33,610 bases of DNA, from the NCBI GenBank assembly GCA_937996595.1, contig CALKVC010000080.1, positions 1 to 33,610 of the forward strand, in the 5' to 3' direction. Below the pieces are notes generated by a model. It was not told where the DNA came from. It worked only from the letters and a program-made list of their open reading frames with translations, and did no database searches. The position numbers were made by a program, and so were the translations under genes. This document shows, in pieces, positions 16,807 to 24,272 of the stretch. This stretch comes from an uncultured Chitinophagaceae bacterium (GTDB lineage: Bacteria > Bacteroidota > Bacteroidia > Chitinophagales > Chitinophagaceae). Each line of letters opens with the position of its first letter. The stretch's first letter is position 1.

Positions 16807-16838
16807 CAAAAATATAAAAGTTAGATTAATCTAACAAA
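16807..16838 (-). promoter_or_regulatory. Promoter of the TonB-dependent receptor gene
   Basis: On the minus strand, TTTG (complement of 16835-16838) is followed after 20 bases by TATTTTTG (complement of 16807-16814). Both the -33 TTTG and the -7 TAnnTTTG elements of Bacteroidota are thus matched at a typical spacing. Transcription would begin near 16801, giving a leader of about 15 bases before the ATG at 16786. Confidence 0.65.
16820..16835. promoter_or_regulatory. DtxR-box-like operator palindrome
   Basis: GTTAGATTAATCTAAC is a perfect 16-bp palindrome. It closely resembles the core of DtxR/IdeR/MntR-type operators (TTAGG..CCTAA symmetry, as in TTAGGTTAGCCTAACCTAA). It fills the space between the -33 and -7 elements of the receptor promoter and lies 51 bases upstream of the DtxR-family gene, so one bound dimer pair could repress the receptor and possibly control the regulator itself. 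Confidence 0.75.
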
Positions 16839-16858
16839 TCATGTTTTGTTAACTTCCG

Positions 16859-16866
16859 TATCTTTA
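16859..16866 (+). promoter_or_regulatory. Possible -7 element of the DtxR-family gene
   Basis: TATCTTTA differs from TAnnTTTG only in the last base. The predicted start near 16872 would leave a 14-base leader to the ATG at 16886, like other genes in the window. No -33 TTG is at the expected distance. Confidence 0.3.
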
Positions 16867-16885
16867 CTGTTAAAATCCCGGGGCA

Positions 16886-17542
16886 ATGATGTTATCATAT
16901 ACTGAAGAGAATTACCTGAAAGCTTTGTTGAAAATTTCTATTGAAAGCGGGCTGGAAGAAGCCGGGACTAATGAACTGGCTGCTGCATTGGATGTAAAGC
17001 CGGCTACGGTGAATGATATGCTCAAAAAGCTGAAAGAAAAGGGGTTGGTTGATTATAAGAAGTACGGAAAGATAAGTTTAACAGCCGATGGCAGGAAACA
17101 TGCCATCTATGTTATCCGGAAGCACCGGTTGTGGGAAACATTTTTATACAGGAAACTTGATTTTAGCTGGGATGAAGTGCATGAAGTGGCAGAGCAACTG
17201 GAGCATATCCATTCACCGAAACTGGTTGATAAACTGGATAAATTCCTCGATTTCCCGGAATTTGACCCGCATGGCGACCCGATACCCGATAAGCAGGGCC
17301 GTTTAAAAATTCAGCGAAGAAAGACCTTGTCAGATGTGTCTGTGGGTAACAAGTGTAAAATGGTTGCGGTTAAGGATAATTCCAGTTCATTTCTTCAGTA
17401 TGTGGTTAAGGTTGGCCTTGGAATCAATAATGAAATAAAAGTGCTGTCGAGGCAGGAATATGATTCTATAACTGTGATAGAAGTTAACGGGCGGCGTTCA
17501 AGTGTAAGCCAGAAATTTGCAGAAAATATTTTTGTGGTGTAA
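16886..17542 (+). CDS. DtxR/MntR-family metal-dependent transcriptional regulator
   Basis: A 218-aa repressor with an N-terminal winged helix (about 1-70, recognition region ALDVKPATVNDMLKKLKEKGLV), a metal-binding dimerisation domain (about 71-125) and a C-terminal SH3-like/FeoA domain (about 150-218). Metal ligands can be aligned: H80 and E84 in RKHRLWETFL, H99 in DEVHEVAEQLEHIHS, and E103, E106 and H107 in the same helix. Position 103 is Glu, as in manganese-type MntR, where iron-type DtxR has Cys. The N-terminal ligand position (Met10 of DtxR, Asp8 of MntR) appears to be N9. Metal specificity is therefore uncertain. It diverges from the TonB receptor across a DtxR-box-like palindrome, its likely binding site. 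Confidence 0.92.
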   Translation: MMLSYTEENYLKALLKISIESGLEEAGTNELAAALDVKPATVNDMLKKLKEKGLVDYKKYGKISLTADGRKHAIYVIRKHRLWETFLYRKLDFSWDEVHEVAEQLEHIHSPKLVDKLDKFLDFPEFDPHGDPIPDKQGRLKIQRRKTLSDVSVGNKCKMVAVKDNSSSFLQYVVKVGLGINNEIKVLSRQEYDSITVIEVNGRRSSVSQKFAENIFVV

Positions 17543-17691
17543 TGGACGGGAAAGAGGCGTTTTATTTTTTGTAAAACTGTTTTAAACGTTAAATAAGTTG
17601 ATCATAAAGTGCTGATATACCACTCCGGCATCAATAAAAATTTTTCTCCATTAACTTAATTCTTTATTTTTCCTGATAAACCAACTATTGC

Positions 17692-19440
17692 ATGAGTAAT
17701 TCCCTTTTCAGAAAAAAGAACATTTCCAGCATTTTGGCAGAAGGCACTGACGATCCGCATACTTCCACAGGGTTGCACCGCGTACTTTCAGTTAAAGACC
17801 TCACATTTTTTGGTATTGCCGCTATCTTGGGGGCTGGCAGTTTCAGCAGCCTGGGATATGCGGTTTTTAATGGCGGGCCAGGCGTAATTTTCCTGTTTGT
17901 AATTACGGGTATTGCCTGTGCGTTTACCGCTTTGTGTTATTCAGAATTCGCCAGCCGCATTCCTGTTGCAGGAAGCGCTTATACATATGCGTATGCCAGT
18001 TTCGGTGAATTGTTTGCATGGGTCATCGGCTGGGCGCTTATTATGGAATATTCTATCGGGAATATTTATGTGGCTTTTAGCTGGAGCGATTATTTTACAT
18101 CCCTGCTGGGAAAACTGAATATGCATATACCCGAATACCTGAGTACCAGTTATATGGAAGCAAAACATGCAGTAGAGCGTGGCAGCAGCAACCAGGAAGA
18201 ACTGGCTGCCTGGAATAATGCCCCTATGATCGGAAACCTCCGTTTGATCCTGGATGTTCCGGCACTGGTCATCAATTTGTTGATCACTTATCTTGTGTAC
18301 CGCGGTATAAAGGAAAGCAGGAATTTCAGCAATATTATGGTGTTGCTTAAGATAGCGGTAGTTGCACTTATCATACTCGTTGGCGGGTATCTCATCTTTT
18401 CCAACGGGCTTACTGCTAACTGGACACCCCCTGACGATAATAATGTTAAATCGTTCATGCCAAACGGTTTCAGCGGGGTGATGATGGCCGTAGCCAGTGT
18501 GTTCTTTGCCTATATCGGTTTTGACGCCGTAAGCGTGCTGGCTGAGGAAAGCAAGAATCCGCAACGCGACCTTCCGCGAGGCATGATATACTCCCTGGTG
18601 ATTTGCACCGTTATTTACATCCTGCTTACGCTGGTGCTTACAGGCGCAGTAAATTACCGGAATTTTGACGGTGTGGGAGATCCGCTTGCCTTTATTTTTG
18701 AACCGCAAAACCTGAATGTGGGCTGGATGCAGTTACTCGTTGCCGTTATAGCTGTTGTTGCCATGACGAGCGTACTGCTCGTATTCCAGATGGGACAGCC
18801 CCGCATATGGATGAGCATGAGCCGCGACGGACTGATGCCGCCGGTGTTCCAAAAGATCCATTCAAGATTCAAAACACCTTCTTTTGCCACGGTCGTAACC
18901 GGGCTTGTGGTTGGGGTGCCAATCTTATTCACTGATAAGACTTTTGTACTCGACTTTACCAGCATAGCAACCCTTTTCGCATTCGTGCTTGTTTGTGGTG
19001 GTGTATTGCTTATCCCATCCAAGGAAAAAATTCTGGGCCGTTTTCACCTGCCTTATATCAACGGGCAATTCATATTTCCGCTTATTGTGGTAGGTTCTAT
19101 TGTATTGGTTCAGTTATTTTCAGATAATTATTTTGCCGGCCTCTTTAATTTTGACTACAGTGGCAATGAAGAATTTGCGGCAGGAAAGAAAACATTCATG
19201 GACCTGGCCACCCCCAACATATCCCTGATTGTTTTTTGGATATTGGCTTTATTACTGGCTTTACTGGCATTCATCAAAAAATTCTCCCTTATTCCCCTGA
19301 TGGGCGTTATTACCTGCTTATACCTGTTAACCGGCATGAGCAAGAGTAACTGGGTTTGGTTTATCGGCTGGTTGATATTGGGCGCAATCATCTATTTCAT
19401 GTATGGATATAAGAAAAGCAAACTGTCGCCGGCCTCCTGA
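17692..19440 (+). CDS. APC-superfamily amino acid permease (cationic amino acid transporter-like)
   Basis: A 582-aa inner-membrane transporter with about 12-14 hydrophobic segments. It begins with a soluble tail carrying the CAT-family feature GLHRVLSVKDLTFFGIAAILGAG, whose helix 1 GAGSF stretch binds the substrate backbone. Other family motifs are CYSEFASRIPVAGSAYTYAYASFGELFAWVIGW and FFAYIGFDAVSVLAEESKNPQRDLPRG. An extended loop (about 140-180) lies between helices, and the C-terminal part has two extra helices. Amino acid uptake is the family role, but the particular substrate is not evident. TATTTTTC at 17665-17672 is a 7-of-8 match to the -7 consensus, 20 bases before the ATG. It stands alone, 149 bases after the DtxR-type gene, and no metal-box palindrome precedes it. 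Confidence 0.9.
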   Translation: MSNSLFRKKNISSILAEGTDDPHTSTGLHRVLSVKDLTFFGIAAILGAGSFSSLGYAVFNGGPGVIFLFVITGIACAFTALCYSEFASRIPVAGSAYTYAYASFGELFAWVIGWALIMEYSIGNIYVAFSWSDYFTSLLGKLNMHIPEYLSTSYMEAKHAVERGSSNQEELAAWNNAPMIGNLRLILDVPALVINLLITYLVYRGIKESRNFSNIMVLLKIAVVALIILVGGYLIFSNGLTANWTPPDDNNVKSFMPNGFSGVMMAVASVFFAYIGFDAVSVLAEESKNPQRDLPRGMIYSLVICTVIYILLTLVLTGAVNYRNFDGVGDPLAFIFEPQNLNVGWMQLLVAVIAVVAMTSVLLVFQMGQPRIWMSMSRDGLMPPVFQKIHSRFKTPSFATVVTGLVVGVPILFTDKTFVLDFTSIATLFAFVLVCGGVLLIPSKEKILGRFHLPYINGQFIFPLIVVGSIVLVQLFSDNYFAGLFNFDYSGNEEFAAGKKTFMDLATPNISLIVFWILALLLALLAFIKKFSLIPLMGVITCLYLLTGMSKSNWVWFIGWLILGAIIYFMYGYKKSKLSPAS

Positions 19441-19504
19441 TTTACGTCGAAGGTTTTATAAAGATGTTTGCGGGCTTTTTTAATCATAAAATATATTATA
19501 CTGT

Positions 19505-19536
19505 AACGGTACAAAGTATTATAACTTTGTGCCGTT
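19505..19536. repeat. Inverted repeat overlapping the DUF2027-Smr promoter
   Basis: AACGGTACAAAGT (19505-19517) and ACTTTGTGCCGTT (19524-19536) form 13-bp arms with a single mismatch (a G-U pair in RNA) around the loop ATTATA. The right arm covers most of the -7 element. It is either an operator or an RNA hairpin. The absence of a T-run after it argues against a terminator for the upstream permease. Confidence 0.6.
19522..19529 (+). promoter_or_regulatory. Bacteroidota -7 element ahead of the DUF2027-Smr gene
   Basis: TAACTTTG matches TAnnTTTG. Transcription from about 19535 would give a leader of about 23 bases. It lies inside a 13-bp-arm inverted repeat. Confidence 0.5.
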
Positions 19537-19557
19537 GTAATTAAAAGGGTTACCGAA

Positions 19558-20568
19558 ATGAAATATGAAATAGGGGACAGGATCATTGTGCTACTTACTG
19601 GCGAAGAAGGTACTGTGGTTGATATCATGAATGAAAAGATGGTTATGATTGAAGTGAAAGGTGTGAAATTTCCGGCTTATATGGACCAGATTGATTTTCC
19701 TTATTTCAAAATGTTTACAGAGAAAAAGCCAGTTGAAAAGAAAAAAATATATGTAGACAATATCAGGAAAGAGAAACCTGCAGCAGGAAAAAAGAACGGT
19801 TCCGGGGTTTGGATCAGTTTTTTCCCGGTTTTTGATAAGGATGTTTTTGATGATGACTTGGTAGAAAAATTAAAAGTTTATCTCATTAACCACAATGATG
19901 AAGCATATGATTTCCATTATAACCTGTCATTTACCGGTGATAGCCATTTTGAGTTGAAGAACAGCATCCGGCCGGGTTCTGATTTTTACCTGCATGATGT
20001 GGATTTTGATGACCTGAGTGATAATCCCAAGTTTGATGTCATTTTTTCCCTGTCAACTGAAAACAGGAAGAAAGCACCATATTTTGAAACATCCCTGAAG
20101 ATAAAAGGAAAACAGTTCTTTAAGAAGATTGAAGAACTCCAGCAGAAGAACGAAGCTTCATTTGCCTATGAATTATTTGTGCAGTACCCCGACAAAGCTG
20201 AAGAGGAAAAAGTTGACCTTTCCAGGCTGGGCAATGCCGGATTCAGGGTTTATGATGCATCAAAAACAAGAGAGCACCTGCCTCCTGCCAGGTCTGTCGT
20301 TGACCTGCATATAGAAAAGATTACCGGACATTGGAAATCGCTTTCCAATGCTGAGATCCTGCATGCACAGTTAAGGGAATTTGAAAAATATTATGAACTG
20401 GCCATCCTGCACCGTCAGCCGCAACTGATTGTGATACATGGAGTGGGGGAAGGAAAACTCCGGGATGAGATTCACGAAATGTTGAGACTGAAAAATGAAG
20501 TGAAATCATTTGTAAACCAGTTTCATCCGCAATACGGATTTGGGGCAACTGAAATTTATTTTAAATGA
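19558..20568 (+). CDS. DUF2027 and Smr domain protein
   Basis: A 336-aa cytosolic protein. The N-terminal 50 residues form a small beta domain (GDRIIVLLTGEEGTVVDIM, resembling the start of the Smr-linked DUF2027 family). A Lys-rich linker follows (about 52-80), then a beta-rich middle domain (about 82-210). The C-terminal Smr domain (about 245-336) has VVDLH (D249, H251) and the loop IHGVGEGKLRDE (H294-G295). Smr domains, known from MutS2, are nucleases or nucleic-acid binding modules, several of which act on stalled or collided ribosomes or on branched DNA. The middle domain has no assigned role. The ATG at 19558 follows a promoter with an inverted repeat, and the next gene is convergent. 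Confidence 0.88.
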   Translation: MKYEIGDRIIVLLTGEEGTVVDIMNEKMVMIEVKGVKFPAYMDQIDFPYFKMFTEKKPVEKKKIYVDNIRKEKPAAGKKNGSGVWISFFPVFDKDVFDDDLVEKLKVYLINHNDEAYDFHYNLSFTGDSHFELKNSIRPGSDFYLHDVDFDDLSDNPKFDVIFSLSTENRKKAPYFETSLKIKGKQFFKKIEELQQKNEASFAYELFVQYPDKAEEEKVDLSRLGNAGFRVYDASKTREHLPPARSVVDLHIEKITGHWKSLSNAEILHAQLREFEKYYELAILHRQPQLIVIHGVGEGKLRDEIHEMLRLKNEVKSFVNQFHPQYGFGATEIYFK

Positions 20569-20599
20569 AATATTATAAACTGGTGCTGTAATCAGGTAA

Positions 20600-21562
20600 T
20601 CACTTTAAAGGCCTTTTCTTGATCATGCCGCCTTTCATGTCTTTCACGCTGCTCATTACCACAAAAGCATTCGGGTCTATCTTTTCAATTTCCAGTTTTA
20701 GTTTACTTACTTCCAGCCTGGTTATAATGGTATAGATTATTTTCATATCATAGAGCTTCTCACCACTCTTTCCAAATCCGCCTTCTCCTTTATATACAGT
20801 GATTCCCCGCCCCAGTTTGTTCACAATCATGGTCCTTATTTTATCTGCTTTTACTGATATGATCGTAACGCCTGTATATTCTTCAATGCCTTCAATGAGG
20901 AAGTCAACTGTTTTTGAAGCCGACAGGTACGTAAGCATGGCATACAGTGCCGTTTCAATAGAAATAAGCCAGGCTGCCATGGAAAAAATGCTAATATTAA
21001 CGAGCAGTATCACATCACCGATCGTAAGCCCGGATTTTTTACTTACTGCAATGGCAAGTACTTCCGTTCCGTCAATTACAGCGCCACCTCTAACTGCAAA
21101 CCCGATGCCGGCACCGAGAAAGAAGCCACCGAAAACAGCCACTAATAGTTTATCGTGTGTGATTTCAGGATACGGTACCAGTGCAACTGCTATGGCAAGG
21201 AAAATGATAGCAAATGTTGTTTTAACGGCAAATTGCCTGCTGATAATATTGTAACCCAAAATGATAAAGGGCAGATTTATCAATACAAGTAAAAGAGAAA
21301 GATTAATTCCGCTTAGTTCTGTTATCATCAAAGAAATACCGGTAGCACCGCCATCCAGGAAATTATTGGAAAGCAGGAAACCTTTCAGGCCAAAACCGGC
21401 GGACAGCACCCCAATCAGTATCAGGAAAATATCGATACCGAATTTCCGGGCAGTGATCCTTAATTCAACAATACGCCTGGCATTGTTGTATTTCGTAGGT
21501 TCACTGTCAGAAATCCGGCCTCCAAAAAATATCCTGAAAACGCTAATCCTTTTTTTTCTCAT
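20600..21562 (-). CDS. YitT family membrane protein (DUF161 + DUF2179)
   Basis: A 320-aa integral membrane protein of unknown function with five or six hydrophobic helices containing the two DUF161-type repeats (GLKGFLLSNNFLDGGATGISLMI; GIGFAVRGGAVIDGTEVLAI) and a C-terminal cytosolic DUF2179 domain (about 225-315, GRGITVYKGEGGFGKSGEKLY, the last part reading TIITRLEVSKLKLEIEKIDPNAFVVM), which resembles a PII-like small-ligand binding fold. I start at ATG 21562 (MRKKRISVFRI). The frame extends to an ATG at 21616, but the added 18 residues (MPWHTPVIVIELLCIFIL) look unlike the family N-terminus. No function can be assigned from the neighbours. Confidence 0.85.
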   Translation of the reverse strand: MRKKRISVFRIFFGGRISDSEPTKYNNARRIVELRITARKFGIDIFLILIGVLSAGFGLKGFLLSNNFLDGGATGISLMITELSGINLSLLLVLINLPFIILGYNIISRQFAVKTTFAIIFLAIAVALVPYPEITHDKLLVAVFGGFFLGAGIGFAVRGGAVIDGTEVLAIAVSKKSGLTIGDVILLVNISIFSMAAWLISIETALYAMLTYLSASKTVDFLIEGIEEYTGVTIISVKADKIRTMIVNKLGRGITVYKGEGGFGKSGEKLYDMKIIYTIITRLEVSKLKLEIEKIDPNAFVVMSSVKDMKGGMIKKRPLK

Positions 21563-21853
21563 CAGGATAAAAATACATAATAATTCAATAACAATAACGG
21601 GTGTATGCCATGGCAACTGGCTGGCTGCCGTGTGATTACCGGCCCTGGATGCAATTTTGATAATATTTATTGATAATTCAGATTTGAGGTTATAACATTA
21701 ACGGGTATCCTAAAATGAGCTATATACCAGATGCCGGAATAAAATGAAGGTTAATAATGAACCATTGTCTAATAAACCTCCCATGGATAAAAAGTTACTT
21801 TTCTTAATAGAAGCTATTTATCAAGGGTACGATGGCTTATGCGGAAATGTATT

Positions 21854-21861
21854 TATTTTTG
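21854..21861 (+). promoter_or_regulatory. Bacteroidota -7 element of rnpB
   Basis: TATTTTTG matches TAnnTTTG. Its last base is 6 bases before 21867, the first base of the P1 helix, so it places the transcription start at the mature 5' end. The 290 bases between the YitT start and this element hold no credible gene. Confidence 0.6.
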
Positions 21862-21866
21862 CCTTT

Positions 21867-22230
21867 CTATCAGCCGGCCATCGTTCTTCCATGTATAATG
21901 GGAGGAAGGAAAGTCCGGACAGCAAAGGGCAACGCACCGGTTAACAGCCGGCTCCCGGGTAACCGGGAAGAGACAGTGCCACAGAAAATTACCGCCCCGG
22001 TTTTACCGGGGTAAGGGTGAAAATGTGAGGTAAGGGCTCACGGTTTTGGTTGGCAACAATCATTACGGGTAAACCTTGTGTGCTGTAATGCCACGTATAT
22101 CAGCGTTTGAGGGCGGCCCGTCCGAGCTGAAGGGTAGGCAGCAAGATTGTGTTAGTAATAACACAGCCAGATAAATGATGGCCGTTCCGGTCTTTGACCG
22201 GGATAACAGAATCCGGCTTATGGCTGATAG
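21867..22230 (+). ncRNA. rnpB: RNase P RNA (bacterial, type A-like)
   Basis: This is the catalytic RNA of RNase P, which removes 5' leaders from tRNA precursors. The conserved core GAGGAAAGTCCGGACA is at 21901-21916. The 3' conserved segments are also present: AGATAAATGATGGCC near 22171-22185 and ACAGAATCCGGCTTAT near 22206-22221. The outermost helix P1 is directly visible: CTATCAGCC (21867-21875) pairs with GGCTGATAG (22222-22230). The length of about 364 bases fits a type A RNA. Small ORFs in this stretch should be ignored. Confidence 0.95.
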
Positions 22231-22240
22231 ATTTTTTTTC
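22231..22240 (+). terminator. T-run after rnpB
   Basis: Eight T residues (22232-22239) directly follow the 9-bp P1 helix of RNase P RNA. That helix plus the T-run could act as an intrinsic terminator. The convergent GNAT gene ends 11 bases further on. Confidence 0.45.
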
Positions 22241-22250
22241 TTATTGTATT

Positions 22251-22847
22251 TTATTCAAAGTCACTGAAAATGCTTTGTTTGGTCAAAGGCCAGTCTTCTT
22301 TTATAAAACTGAAATAAACCGTATCACGAACGGTTCCGTTTTCAGCAATCATATGCCGTCGTAAAATGCCTTCTTTTACGGCGCCGATTTTCATCATGGC
22401 TCCTTGTGATTTTATGTTCAGCAGGCTCGTTTTTAATTCAATCCTGTTAAGTCCCAATACGTCAAATCCGTAATTGAGCAGCAATATTTTGGTGGCTTTG
22501 TTTATCCCTGTCCTTTGCAGGGAAGGTTTATACCATGTCCAGCCAATCTCAACTCTTTTATTGGCAAGGGAAATATTTCCATACCTCGTGCAACCGGCAT
22601 AACAGCCTTTTTCTTTATCATAAATGGCGAATGGGTAAGAATTGCCTGCAACCCTTTCATCAAGAGCCTGATTAAAATAACGCCTGAAATCACCTTCGTT
22701 CTTAACATCTGCACTGGTGAATTCCCAGATTTCACTTTCCATGGCGATAGGTAACAATAATGGGAAATGTTTTTCCTGCAGGGGTTCCAGTAAAGACCTG
22801 TTATTCTGTAAAATGATATCCCGGGTTGTAAATGCCTGGTTGTTCAT
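22251..22847 (-). CDS. GNAT-family N-acetyltransferase (RimJ/RimL-like)
   Basis: A 198-aa cytosolic protein of the Acetyltransf_3 type. GNAT features include the beta4 strand and acetyl-CoA pyrophosphate loop region (VEIGWTWYKPSLQRTGINKATKILLLNYGFDVLGLNRIEL, about 100-140; the usual Q/R-x-x-G-x-G/A loop appears as QRTGINK) and the motif B region LNIKSQGAMMKIGAVKEGILRRHM. RimJ/RimL relatives acetylate ribosomal proteins, other protein N-termini, or small amines, and the substrate here is unknown. It is the last gene of the dapF-corA-Nudix-GNAT operon, 10 bases after the Nudix gene. Confidence 0.88.
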   Translation of the reverse strand: MNNQAFTTRDIILQNNRSLLEPLQEKHFPLLLPIAMESEIWEFTSADVKNEGDFRRYFNQALDERVAGNSYPFAIYDKEKGCYAGCTRYGNISLANKRVEIGWTWYKPSLQRTGINKATKILLLNYGFDVLGLNRIELKTSLLNIKSQGAMMKIGAVKEGILRRHMIAENGTVRDTVYFSFIKEDWPLTKQSIFSDFE

Positions 22848-22857
22848 GAATATAAAG

Positions 22858-23328
22858 TTAAAAAGGAGATTTGGTTTTAATTAAACGGGCTACCAGTTTG
22901 TCAATTGGCAAACTCACTGAATGTTCAGAGAATTCATCCCAATCAATAAACCGGAACGTTTCTGTTTCACCTGTTTCATGATACATTTTCATTTGAACTT
23001 CATCAAATTCGAATGGCTTGTTCCTGATCGGGGCCTGTATTTCTTCCAGCGGTTGTACATGGTAATAGATGGAAATGATCTGGTGAGCAGGATTAAAGGC
23101 GCTTTGCTGGTAAAAATCAGTTGTATAGAGATGGCCGGTCACTTCAATCTTCAGTTTCATTTCTTCCATGAACTCTCTTTTCAGGCAATCAATGGTGCCT
23201 TCTCCGAACTCAAGGCCGCCGCCGCAAAATTTAGTGTAATAATTACCGCGGATGAATTCATCGCTAACAAGTACCTGCTTCCTGTCATTTACCAAAATTC
23301 CGTAAACCCTGATATTGAACATGGGCAT
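22858..23328 (-). CDS. Nudix hydrolase
   Basis: A 156-aa Nudix enzyme that hydrolyses a nucleoside diphosphate linked to another group, with Mg2+. The Nudix box runs from G37 to about L59: G37-x5-E43-x7-R51-E52-F-M-E55-E56, followed by Met-Lys-Leu. The metal-binding Glu residues are intact. The usual Gly near the end of the box is Lys58, a modest deviation. The N-terminal RVYGILVNDRKQVLVSDEF strand is typical of the fold. The ATG shares its A with the TAA stop of corA (TAATG), so translation of the two is likely coupled. The substrate is unpredictable. Confidence 0.9.
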   Translation of the reverse strand: MPMFNIRVYGILVNDRKQVLVSDEFIRGNYYTKFCGGGLEFGEGTIDCLKREFMEEMKLKIEVTGHLYTTDFYQQSAFNPAHQIISIYYHVQPLEEIQAPIRNKPFEFDEVQMKMYHETGETETFRFIDWDEFSEHSVSLPIDKLVARLIKTKSPF

Positions 23329-24266
23329 TATTTTTTAGTCCGCCTTATATAATTATACATAACAAAGGCAAGGATGATGAATGACAGGCTTACCGGTAAC
23401 CAGAATGCATAAGGTGAATGCTGGTAAGGAACCGGAACATTCATTCCATAAATGCTGGCAATAAGAACCGGGATACTGAGAAAGATTGTGATAGTGCTTA
23501 ACCTTTTCAACACTTCATTCTGGTTGTTACTGATGATGCTGGCGAAAGCATCGAGTGTACTGCTGAGTATATTTGTATACGTATTGGCAGTTTCAAGGGC
23601 CTGTGAGGTTTCAATGATCAGGTCGTCCAGGAAATCTTTTTCGTCTACATCCAGATGCAGGAAGTTGGTTCTGGCCAGTTTCATCATCAGCAGTTCATTG
23701 CTGCGAAGTGCTGTTATGAAATACACCAGGCTCTTTTGTATGCGCATCAGTTGTAGTAGTTCTTCATTCCGGATTGAATCGTACAGCTTCTGTTCCAGCA
23801 TGTTCCTGCGCTGGTTAATTTCTTTCAGGTGGTCCTGGAAAGTCATGGTTATCTTTTCAAAAATCTTCAGCACCATCATATTGGGCTTATCCGGCCTGCG
23901 GTTTTGAAAACTGTTCAGGAATTTCTTGATGGCTTCATTTTCAAATGAATTAACTGTTACAACCTGTTGCCCTGTTAGTATGATACATATTGGAATGGTT
24001 ATATAAAAAGCATCACTGTCGTTGAAGGAATTGTTCTCAGTAGGTGTTTTGATAACAATCAGTTTCACATTGTCTTCCAGTTCATACCTGCTGCGTTCAT
24101 CTATGTCAAGTGAATCTTTCAGAAAGTCTAATGGAATGGAAAGCGATTTTCCTAATTCGGAAAATTCTTCCTGGCGAAGGGGTGGGAGCACGTTCACCCA
24201 GGTTCCTGCATCGGGTTTATCAACTTCCGTTGTGCGGTGGGCGATTATCTTAAAATATTGGATCAT
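23328..24266 (-). CDS. corA: CorA-family divalent cation (Mg2+) channel
   Basis: A 312-aa inner-membrane cation channel protein. A large cytosolic N-terminal domain (about 1-250) with a long helical stretch (FQDHLKEINQRRNMLEQKLYDSI) is followed by two C-terminal membrane helices. The signature Y-G-M-N (273-276, the GMN ion-selectivity loop) lies between them, and the Lys/Arg-rich tail YIRRTKK ends the protein. CorA pentamers conduct Mg2+, Co2+ and Ni2+; some relatives export Zn2+. It starts 6 bases after dapF and overlaps the Nudix start by one base. Its link with lysine/peptidoglycan synthesis is only by operon. Confidence 0.93.
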   Translation of the reverse strand: MIQYFKIIAHRTTEVDKPDAGTWVNVLPPLRQEEFSELGKSLSIPLDFLKDSLDIDERSRYELEDNVKLIVIKTPTENNSFNDSDAFYITIPICIILTGQQVVTVNSFENEAIKKFLNSFQNRRPDKPNMMVLKIFEKITMTFQDHLKEINQRRNMLEQKLYDSIRNEELLQLMRIQKSLVYFITALRSNELLMMKLARTNFLHLDVDEKDFLDDLIIETSQALETANTYTNILSSTLDAFASIISNNQNEVLKRLSTITIFLSIPVLIASIYGMNVPVPYQHSPYAFWLPVSLSFIILAFVMYNYIRRTKK

Positions 24267-24272
24267 GTACAG

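Noticed and set aside
21744..22014. Two small ORFs ahead of and inside rnpB
   Set aside because: They run into the conserved RNase P RNA core and show no protein-like composition.
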